Shown one piece after another: positions 35,652 to 42,528 of a stretch of 64,000 bases of DNA. The translations under genes and the position numbers were made by a program. This stretch comes from Lentibacter algarum (lineage in GTDB: Bacteria > Pseudomonadota > Alphaproteobacteria > Rhodobacterales > Rhodobacteraceae). The stretch's first letter is position 1. Every line of letters begins with the position of its first letter. The stretch covers positions 62,001 through 126,000 of the forward strand of contig NZ_JAHKQI010000010.1 of assembly GCF_018860975.1 (NCBI RefSeq), written 5' to 3'. Under the pieces are notes generated by a model. That model was not told the origin of the DNA and did not search any database. It saw only the letters and a program-made list of their open reading frames with translations.

Positions 35652-36069
35652 TCATGCCTCTGCCCCTGCTGCAAGGCTTTTGAGCGCATCAGCAGCCAAG
35701 TTGCGTGACCCAGCCTTCCGGTCAGGACGGAAGTTGGCGGACTGGCCCAACCCTGACCGCCGTTTCTGGTGCCGCTTACGATGATGGATGTAGTTTTGCA
35801 CGTCCTCCATACGGCAAAGCCCCCCTGCCCGGCCCGTCATAGCTGGCCAGTTCATCAAAGGGGATACGGAGCACGGTATCAACGGAACACCGCATCACCG
35901 CAGCAGCACCTTCGACTGACAGGATGCCAGACTGCGCGACCGACAACGCCGATGTCAGCGCTCCGAACCACGGGTAGTAGATGGAAGCGCGATCTTCGTC
36001 GGTGTTACTTTCTGGAGGGAGAATCTTGGTTGGGTTGATTGCCAAGGGCAACGTTGCATCATGCATCAC
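35652..36069 (-). pseudogene. Excisionase-like helix-turn-helix gene, frameshifted
   Basis: The first frame (start 36069) reads MMHDATLPLAINPTKI... and holds a helix-turn-helix, LSVEGAAAVMRCSVDTVLRIP. At a run of six C/G near 35820-35825 coding passes to a second frame, GGLCRMEDVQNYIHHRKRHQKRR, which is the natural end of such DNA-binding proteins. It lies directly before the integrase and has the position and style of an excisionase or recombination directionality factor. Confidence 0.6.
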
Positions 36070-36340
36070 GGAAGACCTTTCATAAGGTCCGACCGTGGTG
36101 AAGCCACCCGTCTTCGGAATTGAAGTTTAAAAACGTGGCATTGAGCCCGTCTTGAATTGAGACAAAGGGGCGAGACCTTAACCTTCAAGTGGCAATGCCT
36201 TTTTTGGATAATTCCCGCGAATAAGATTCGCCAAATTACAATCGTTTGAGAAAATAGCTGCTTTCTCTCAACCACTTTGTCAGTGACCTAAGTTCGGCGC
36301 GAGTTACAAGCGCTATCGGCAATATGGGGAACGCCATCTG

Positions 36341-36784
36341 TCAGCGCAATTTCATCTTGCCCTTGCAACGAGGATAGCTGACGCATCCCAAAAACTGACC
36401 ATACCGGCTCTTACGTTCAACCAACCACCCAGCATCGCACTTGGGGCATTTCGGATATTGGGCACCGCAAGAGCATATCATCTGATCTGAATTGCTCTGC
36501 TGCACTGGAAGTCCATTACCGCATTCTGCACAGGCAGTCAGAGCAAACCCACACAGGTCGGCGTGTTCGCACCGATACCACGTGCGACCGTCTTTGGTTG
36601 GAAAGGCCAACAGATGCCCGCCGCATTCAGCACAGGTATGGTTTGTTTGATCAACTTCTACATCACCCGCGACACCGTATTCGGGATCGTCTTGCAACTC
36701 AGTCACGAAGACAGATGGTTTGGATGCTGACCCCATCAGTGTTACCGTCTTGCGCGCTCGGGTGATGGCAACATAGAGGTGGCC
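36341..36784 (-). pseudogene. C-terminal remnant of a UvrD-like helicase with zinc fingers
   Basis: Only the end of the gene is present. It opens with [16 protein letters not shown], which is helicase motif VI, then PSVFVTELQDDPEYGV, and three Cys4 modules: CAECGGHL..WYRCEHADLC, CAECGNGL..MICSCG and CPKCDAGW..GCVSYPRCKG, the last like the topoisomerase I zinc finger. A stop codon lies a few codons upstream of the motif, and the rest of the helicase is missing. At its cut edge it meets a HisI fragment on the other strand. Confidence 0.75.
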
Positions 36785-36786
36785 GG

Positions 36787-36943
36787 GTCTGGTGCGTCAT
36801 GTCATGTCGGCTACAGATCCTGCTTCTATCGCGCAGTTCCAACTGGTGCAGAAGCAGGCAGCGCGTTGGTGTTCACCGAAGCCGAGCTGGTTTTTGACCC
36901 CGTCACTGTCTACGGCGATGCGCCGAACCCTACGCAGCTATGA
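36787..36943 (+). pseudogene. C-terminal fragment of phosphoribosyl-AMP cyclohydrolase (HisI-like)
   Basis: The frame reads [20 protein letters not shown], then [20 protein letters not shown], and ends with TGA at 36943. C-H-x-G-x-R-S-C-F-Y is the zinc-binding signature of HisI. About the first two thirds of the protein are missing, and no start codon serves the fragment. HisI paralogues are known members of zinc-starvation regulons next to COG0523 GTPases, so this could be the rest of a zinc-related cluster rather than of histidine synthesis. Confidence 0.65.
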
Positions 36944-37200
36944 GCCTGGCAGTCGGTTTCCGGCAAAAGGCCGCTGTGCTCTGGCATACCCAGCGGATCA
37001 AGCGCGTGGTGCGAGAAATCGGAGGGCTGGGGCCGCATACGCTTGTTTCGGTTGCTGAAATAACTTGCGACGACCCAGCTTGCCCTGGACCCGTGACGCA
37101 GATCACAATCCTTGGTCTCGACCTTAGACGCAACGTTCTGGTGGTTCACCGCCCTGCAGCCGAAGTTGCTGCTGCCAATTTGCAGATGTTCAGTCGCTGA
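36940..37200 (+). CDS. Small protein of unknown function after the HisI fragment
   Basis: 86 aa from an ATG that overlaps the HisI-fragment stop (ATGA), so it was cotranslated with the intact gene. It has a basic N-terminal part ([11 protein letters not shown]) and a compact domain with ISVAE-like [20 protein letters not shown], two cysteines six apart, and [15 protein letters not shown] do not recognise the family with certainty. Having lost its upstream gene, it may be unexpressed. Confidence 0.5.
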   Translation: MSLAVGFRQKAAVLWHTQRIKRVVREIGGLGPHTLVSVAEITCDDPACPGPVTQITILGLDLRRNVLVVHRPAAEVAAANLQMFSR

Positions 37201-37223
37201 ACAAACTTTGTCATAAGCTGATC

Positions 37224-37255
37224 GTTGTCCCTCAGTAATGTTGTCCCTCAGTAAT
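37224..37255. repeat. Perfect 16-bp tandem duplication
   Basis: GTTGTCCCTCAGTAAT occurs twice without a gap. It lies in a non-coding stretch. Confidence 0.9.
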
Positions 37256-37613
37256 GAGGTGAAAACTATGGAAATCGTCAGCCAGTGAGAATTTGCCCAT
37301 ACTAGGTTTGCGCAATTGTAGCGAATGGTCGCTACGGAGGACTGCTCCGCAGCATTCACTTGTCATATCGAATAGCAGCTAAGGGCCGTGAGGGGCGGAA
37401 ACCGGACCTTCGCTGCAGGTGCCAGGTTGCAGTGCGTCAAAGGCGAGACCGGACATTAAAACAGCACGGATCGAGTGTTTGTGCAGTGGTGCGGAAGGTG
37501 GCTCCGAGCCCACACCTGGTTTTTTTGATTTCATGCAGCGTTCGCTCGCAGCGCAAAATAGTGCAGCAAGCACGCTGTTTTTTGTTTCCTATTGGAGCTT
37601 AATGAGCGGCCCT
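37256..37613. other. Intergenic region without a supported gene
   Basis: Short frames here look like chance. The stretch includes one of several scattered copies of a TGCAGCGAAGG-like motif (reverse strand, 37407-37420). Confidence 0.4.
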
Positions 37614-38534
37614 TCATACAAATTGCAGAGATGATGAGGTGTCTTCTGAAAAACAGGCAGTGGCCTCATCGCAGCGGACTTGTTCGAGTTGGATCGTTGC
37701 GTGAACGATACCGAAGTCGTGTTCCAATTCATGCGTGATATGGCGCAGTAAGGCATCTCCCTCATCACCCTCCCATACCAGATGAACGGACAGGGCGGTG
37801 CGGGTGGTCGAAAGGGCCCAGATGTGTAAGTCATGCACGTCACTGACGCCGGGTTGATCGCGCAACCAGTTGGTGATCGCTTGACGGTCGATATTCTCGG
37901 GAACGCCGTCCAGCTCCAGTCTCAACGAGTCGCGCAGCAGGCCCCATGCCGTCACCGCGATCACCAGACTGACGCCGATCGCGACCACGGGATCAAGCCA
38001 CGTCCAGCCGGTCAGCATGATGCCCACTGCCGCAACGACGACCGCAAGGGACACCACTGCATCCGCCGCCATGTGTAAATACGCGCCCTTGGCGTTTAGG
38101 TCCCCCTTTTGCGAGCCCATGAACAACATTGCCGATCCGGCGTTGACCGCGATACCGATAAGCGCGACCCACATGATCGTCGCCCCCGGCAGATCAACCG
38201 GCGCGCCAATTCGCTGTGTTGCCTCCCAAATCACCAGCACGACGCCGATCAAGATGGCAACGGCGTTGAGCATTGCTGCCAAAATTGTCGCCCGCCCATA
38301 ACCGAAGGTGTAACTGCTGTTGCCAACCCGCTTGGCCAGAACCGCCGCTCCCCACGCGATCAAGAGCCCCGCAACATCGGTCAGGTTGTGCGCAGCATCA
38401 GCCAGCAGCGCGAGGGAACCCGTCAGGAACCCTGCCGCACCTTCGACGATCACATAGCTGGTGTTCAGCCCGACCGCCCAACGAAACGCGGGGCCAAGGT
38501 CGGTTGGAATGGAATGCTCGTGATCATGTGGCAT
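37614..38534 (-). CDS. Cation diffusion facilitator (CzcD-like Zn/Co/Cd exporter)
   Basis: Inner-membrane metal/proton antiporter of 306 aa. It has an N-terminal His-rich stretch (MPHDHEHS), six membrane segments, and the transport site His/Asp pairs in LLADAAHNLTD (second segment) and LHMAADAVVS (fifth). The C-terminal cytoplasmic domain shows GVSDVHDLHIWALS and the late Cys pair. It is the last gene of a leftward metal/thiol operon three bases after the OsmC gene. Zn2+ is the likeliest cargo. Confidence 0.93.
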   Translation of the reverse strand: MPHDHEHSIPTDLGPAFRWAVGLNTSYVIVEGAAGFLTGSLALLADAAHNLTDVAGLLIAWGAAVLAKRVGNSSYTFGYGRATILAAMLNAVAILIGVVLVIWEATQRIGAPVDLPGATIMWVALIGIAVNAGSAMLFMGSQKGDLNAKGAYLHMAADAVVSLAVVVAAVGIMLTGWTWLDPVVAIGVSLVIAVTAWGLLRDSLRLELDGVPENIDRQAITNWLRDQPGVSDVHDLHIWALSTTRTALSVHLVWEGDEGDALLRHITHELEHDFGIVHATIQLEQVRCDEATACFSEDTSSSLQFV

Positions 38535-38537
38535 GGT

Positions 38538-38942
38538 CTAATCCTGTCGGCGGATGCTGCCGGAAAGCTCGGTCGCACCTGCCAGAGTATTGTAAATGGT
38601 GCCGTATTTCTGAAGGTTGCGATGCAGCAGGTCGAGCCTCTGATCCGTCTCATCAGTATCCACAACGATCTCGTATTCGATCTGTGTCATTTTGGGCGGG
38701 CTATCCTGCCGCGTTCCGCGAAGCGCAACGTCGATACCTCGCAAATCAAAATCGAGCATGGGAATGATACGCTCTGTCCCCTTGAGGATACAGGCCGCAA
38801 GGCTGGCCAGTAGCATTTCTGCCGGATTGAAGGCGTCAGGCCGTCCCGCCATATCGGTATCGAGCACAATCACGGCATCTTTGGCGTGGGCTTCTGATCC
38901 GTGACTATCAATACGGCGGGCCGTTACAGCGTATTCAAGCAT
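38538..38942 (-). CDS. OsmC family protein
   Basis: 134-aa protein of the OsmC/Ohr fold. NPAEMLLASLAACILKGTERI is the central helix (given here as a 20-residue core) with one of the two usual cysteines; the second, near the end in peroxide-reducing members, is not seen. Peroxidase activity is therefore doubtful, and a binding or thiol-repair role is possible. It lies between the CDF exporter and the thioredoxin-like gene and shares their transcript. Confidence 0.8.
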   Translation of the reverse strand: MLEYAVTARRIDSHGSEAHAKDAVIVLDTDMAGRPDAFNPAEMLLASLAACILKGTERIIPMLDFDLRGIDVALRGTRQDSPPKMTQIEYEIVVDTDETDQRLDLLHRNLQKYGTIYNTLAGATELSGSIRRQD

Positions 38943-38972
38943 TTCTCTCTCCGTTAGGACAACGGTGCAAAC

Positions 38973-39209
38973 TCAGGCGATCAGCCATTGCTCCAGCTTC
39001 GTTACATCAGGAAGGCCGCCGGCATGGACGAGCTTTCCGTCAACGGCAACTCCGGGCGTTGACATAACACCGGCCATCGCTATGGATTTTGCGTCCGTCA
39101 CTTTTTCAACTTCAACGGCAACGCCCAGCTTCGTGGCGGCGTCGCGCACCATTGTTTCAGTTGCTTCACAGCGTTTGCAGCCGGGGCCGTAGATTTTGAC
39201 AGTTTTCAT
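38973..39209 (-). CDS. Small thioredoxin/glutaredoxin-like protein
   Basis: 78-aa minimal thioredoxin fold of the MTH895/TM0996 type. The redox motif is GPGCKRCEAT (Cys-x-x-Cys at residues 11 and 14), and the cis-proline loop is VMSTPGVAVDG. Such proteins are regularly encoded beside ArsP/DUF318 permeases and may hand thiol-bound metal or reduce arsenicals. It lies 24 bases after the permease gene. Confidence 0.87.
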   Translation of the reverse strand: MKTVKIYGPGCKRCEATETMVRDAATKLGVAVEVEKVTDAKSIAMAGVMSTPGVAVDGKLVHAGGLPDVTKLEQWLIA

Positions 39210-39233
39210 GAGGCGTCCTTTCAGGATCTAATA

Positions 39234-40292
39234 TTACAGGAGGAAGTTGAAGAGAAAGCCGGTGGCCAGAATGCCCGCCGAAACGACTGCGATGAAGATC
39301 GCGATCAAACGCAATGTCAGAACCTGCTTGAGAATGATCATTTCCGGCAGCGACAAAGCAATCACTGACATCATGAAAGCAAGCGTTGTGCCAAGGGCCG
39401 CGCCCTTGCCGAGCAAGGCTTCGACGATTGGGATAACGCCAGCCGCATTGGTGTACATCGGCACGCCGACCACGACCGCTGCAGGCACTGACCACCACGC
39501 TTCGCCGCCCATGATTTTTAGCATCATCGCTTCGGGCACATAGCCGTGGATCAAAGCACCGATGCCGATGCCGACCAGCACCCAGATCCAGACCTTGCCG
39601 ACGATCTCGCGAACTTGTTCAACACCGACCTTCAGCCTGTCGACAAAGGTCAACTTTTCTTCCGGCAAGTCGCCTACGGGGCCTGCATTCAATTCACGCA
39701 CCCAGTCTTGCAGGTAGCGTTCCAGCCCCATTTTACCCATTGTATACCCTGCAATGGTGGCAATCGAGAAGCCGAACACGAGGTAGATCGTCGCGATCTT
39801 CCAACCGACCAAACCGTAGAGTAGCCCGAGCCCGACAGGACCGACCATAGGGCCTGCAATAAGGAACGAAAACGTCACGCCCAAGGGGACGCCTGCGGAA
39901 ACAAATCCGATGAATAGAGGCACCGATGAGCACGAGCAAAACGGTGTCAGCACACCCAGCATCGCAGCCAGTGGATAGCCGAGTATTTCGCGTTTGCCTG
40001 CAAGAATGGCGCGAGTCTTTTCGGGGCTGAACCAACTGCGTAGCACACCCGTTACGAAGACGATACTTGTGAGAAGCAGTAGGACCTTTGGCACGTCATA
40101 TGCGAAGAAAGCGATGGCCTCGCCGGTATGGCTACTGCGGGCGACAGGAAACAAGGCGGTGATCCATTCAGAGAACGGGATCAGTTGTCCGTAAGCCAAC
40201 CAACCAAGGATAGCCGCGCCAAATATGCCCGCATACCAGAGCTTGTCTGACGCTTCTCGTAGGGGCCTGGTGTCATGTGTTTCAGTAGTCAT
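39234..40292 (-). CDS. Permease of the ArsP/DUF318 (UPF0718) family
   Basis: About 352 aa with some ten membrane segments. The conserved cysteine-containing block LTPFCSCSSVPLFIGFVSAG is the family signature; these proteins export trivalent organoarsenicals or metals in known cases. The second half repeats the pattern (VPMYTNAAGVIPIVEALLGKG). The ATG at 40292 overlaps the ArsR stop by four bases. Together with thioredoxin-like, OsmC and CDF genes this points to efflux of a thiophilic metal(loid). Confidence 0.87.
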   Translation of the reverse strand: MTTETHDTRPLREASDKLWYAGIFGAAILGWLAYGQLIPFSEWITALFPVARSSHTGEAIAFFAYDVPKVLLLLTSIVFVTGVLRSWFSPEKTRAILAGKREILGYPLAAMLGVLTPFCSCSSVPLFIGFVSAGVPLGVTFSFLIAGPMVGPVGLGLLYGLVGWKIATIYLVFGFSIATIAGYTMGKMGLERYLQDWVRELNAGPVGDLPEEKLTFVDRLKVGVEQVREIVGKVWIWVLVGIGIGALIHGYVPEAMMLKIMGGEAWWSVPAAVVVGVPMYTNAAGVIPIVEALLGKGAALGTTLAFMMSVIALSLPEMIILKQVLTLRLIAIFIAVVSAGILATGFLFNFLL

Positions 40293-40576
40293 GCTGTTTC
40301 CAGTCCAAAGGATTTTTCTGCATTCAAGACGGCGGAGATCACGGCCATGATTTCCGGCGTCATGTCCGGGTTTCGCCGATATCGCACCCATTGCGCATCG
40401 CGCCGATCAATCACGAGGCCCGCTTCACGCAATATTTTCATGTGCCGCGACATCCGGCTTTGGCTTACTTCAAGCTGGTCCATCAATTCACAAACGCAAT
40501 GCTCGCCCCCATCCCAAAGGATGGCGAGGGCACTGCGCCGGGTGGAGTCGCAAAGAGCGTTGAGTATTTGTTGCAT
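40289..40576 (-). CDS. ArsR family metal-responsive repressor
   Basis: Winged-helix repressor of about 95 aa from the start MQQILNALCDSTRRSAL; longer starts at 40603 and 40624 are possible. GGEHCVCELMDQL carries the C-V-C pair (residues 27 and 29) that binds As(III) or Sb(III) in ArsR/CadC proteins, followed by the recognition helix SQSRMSRHMKILREAGLV. I prefer the short start because a dyad (40586-40605) lies just upstream of it. It heads the leftward operon and should repress it until metal binds. Confidence 0.88.
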   Translation of the reverse strand: MQQILNALCDSTRRSALAILWDGGEHCVCELMDQLEVSQSRMSRHMKILREAGLVIDRRDAQWVRYRRNPDMTPEIMAVISAVLNAEKSFGLETA

Positions 40577-40585
40577 GGCTGTCGT

Positions 40586-40605
40586 ATATGCTTCACGACG
40601 CATAT
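40586..40605 (-). promoter_or_regulatory. Dyad upstream of arsR, probable operator
   Basis: ATATGC and GCATAT halves are separated by eight bases, ten bases before the preferred arsR start. A dyad of this kind is what an ArsR-family dimer would bind. A TTGACA element lies upstream on the same strand. Confidence 0.45.
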
Positions 40606-40624
40606 GCGCTTTGATCCATGTCAA

Positions 40625-40998
40625 TTTGCCTTTAAAGAAACAAGAGTTTCAAAATATGAGGTTGTAGTAAGCACCCAAAGCTCACACATCGTCCCGCGTC
40701 CTTCGAACTTGGGCACATCGCGGCGAAAGGGCAGCTTGGATGGAACAACAGAAACTCTTCGGCAACGATGGCTTCAACGACTCAGGTCGCACCGCAGAGG
40801 AAGGGCCTCCGCACATGCAAAGCAAAGCTGTGTGAACGAAGCTGGAAATTCCAAGTTCGGTTTTGCCCTGCTCAGCCGTCGATGGCCAGCCGTTGATCGT
40901 ACAGCTGCAGAGAATGACCGGTTCGGTGAAGCCGCATACGGCGCAGACCTCTGCGTCGAGTGTCGGCTGTGGGCCGTCCGTGAAGACGGCCCAATTGT
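40625..40998. other. Intergenic region with a perfect hairpin
   Basis: No gene is supported. GGGCCGTC and GACGGCCC (40971-40978, 40985-40992) form a perfect 8-bp stem with a six-base loop, followed on the plus strand by AATTGTTT, a weak terminator at best. Confidence 0.45.
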
Positions 40999-41632
40999 TT
41001 AGATTTCAATGGCTTCAGCGATAGCGAGGGCATCTTCCAGCTCTACGCCGAGATAGCGCACCGTGCTGTCCATCTTGGTATGACCCATACAGCAGCTGAA
41101 CCGCCCGCAAGTTTCCAGTCTTCTTGTATATTTGGGTGGCTTTCGTGCGTCGCATTGAATGGGTTCCATATGCCGTCACTTCCAAACCAATCGAGGAAAC
41201 CCAGTCCCGAACGATCCGAGCATACTGGCGGGTTGAGATGTGCAAACGCTCGTGGAAGCGGCCAGGCCAGAGATACTCGGACCCGACCATCAGCGGATCT
41301 TCCATCCACTTCGTGAGCGAAGCTCTGGTCCCTTCGGAAATCTCGAAGCGCACCGGTTTCTGGGTTTTCCTTTGCAACACTGACGCCCTCTCTTTGATCT
41401 GACCGGATGCCATGACATCGACCACTTTCATTTTGACCAAGTCGCAGCCGCGCAATTTGCTGTCGATGGCCAGATTGAACAGCGCGAGATCGCGGCGGTT
41501 CTCGGCAAGCTCAAGCCTAACCCTGATTGCCCACACCTGCTTTGGCTTCAATGGGCGTTTCTGACCGACGATGCGGCCCTTGTTCCAAGCGGGGCGTAGC
41601 GCGCGAATGGCAGGTAAGTTTGGTGTTTCCAT
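40999..41632 (-). pseudogene. Short tyrosine recombinase, frameshifted before the catalytic Tyr
   Basis: The frame from 41632 (METPNLPAIRALRPAWNKG) is a compact phage-type integrase with the Arg in FNLAIDSKLRGCDLVKMKV and the H-x-x-R box THSMRRTKA. At LLYGS near 41090 one extra base diverts the frame. In the next frame the natural end follows: GHTKMDSTVRYLGVELEDAL, with GH and the catalytic Tyr, ending TAA at 40999-41001. The encoded protein therefore lacks the nucleophile. Confidence 0.85.
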
Positions 41633-41954
41633 GACTGATCCTCCGATCCGCCATGCCCTCCCACATCGACAACCCCACGTTGACCGAACCTACATATCAC
41701 AGGATGCTGCGACCGATCTAACGGCGGGTTTGAGCCCACTTTGACCGATTGGGCAGGTGCAGGATTTCGCTTCTGCAGCGAAATTGCGCGAGAAAGATCG
41801 GCCCTAAGCGGACGCTCGAAGTGTCGTCGACACTGCGCTGCGGCTTCCCGGAAGCAGTCATTAATCGTAGGCGCAGCAATCCAGTAGACAAAGAAATGGC
41901 TATGTGGCTTCTTGGACATGAACAATGCCCATCTAACCTCGAGTTGAGATTGAA
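41633..41954. other. Intergenic region without a supported gene
   Basis: Non-coding as far as I can see. It carries a copy of the scattered TGCAGCGAA motif at about 41773. Confidence 0.4.
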
Positions 41955-42470
41955 GTGCCGGATACTGGCCAGACCATCACCTTCGAGCAGATGAAAGGCA
42001 CTACCGGCTCACTCGTGTTTCTTTGGTCGGGTATCGAACAGTCCCTCGATGAAGCAATTGAAAATCTGCACGCGGAGAAGAAGCCCAAATCGGTTCATGG
42101 CATATCGAGGTCCATCGATGTGTGGTCGCTGGCGGTCAAACAAGCCGATAACATCAGTATACTTCAGGCAGACCTTTGCGATCGCTTGGTCAAAATGCTT
42201 AAGGAAGCGCTCGTGATCCGGAACCTCGTATGTCACGGATTGACTGGCATCTCTGCGCGACTTCATATCGATCACCCAGAAGCACATCTCAAAGTGCAGC
42301 TTGGCGAAGATACTCGCATCCTAACTTGGTATCAACTTGATGAAATGTTTGGTTGGATGTCTAGGAGTAGATGGCTAATCAAAGATTTGACCGAAGCCGC
42401 CATGGCAAACGACGCTCAGCCAGCCAATGATAGACTGCTCAGTTGGGAAAAATTCCCCGAGCAACAATAA
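41955..42470 (+). CDS. Unknown protein with a HEPN-like R-x4-H motif
   Basis: 171 aa from a GTG start; mostly helical by composition. Residues around 92-98 read VIRNLVCHGL, that is R-N-x-x-x-H, the catalytic pattern of HEPN RNases found in toxin and defence systems. Upstream helices (GSLVFLWSGIEQSLDEAIENL) resemble the first helix of such domains. There is no adjacent nucleotidyltransferase partner. The call is tentative and rests on a short motif. Confidence 0.55.
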   Translation: MPDTGQTITFEQMKGTTGSLVFLWSGIEQSLDEAIENLHAEKKPKSVHGISRSIDVWSLAVKQADNISILQADLCDRLVKMLKEALVIRNLVCHGLTGISARLHIDHPEAHLKVQLGEDTRILTWYQLDEMFGWMSRSRWLIKDLTEAAMANDAQPANDRLLSWEKFPEQQ

Positions 42471-42528
42471 CGGCCCAAAGCCGATATTTGACCATAATGG
42501 AGCAAATGTGCGGCTACGAGTATTAACT

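Noticed and set aside
36066-36275. Small basic open frame before the excisionase-like gene
   Set aside because: No ribosome site and no coding pattern; overlaps the probable promoter region.
40391-41002. 203-codon open frame across arsR and the following gap
   Set aside because: Its first part is antisense to arsR and the rest shows no protein-like pattern.
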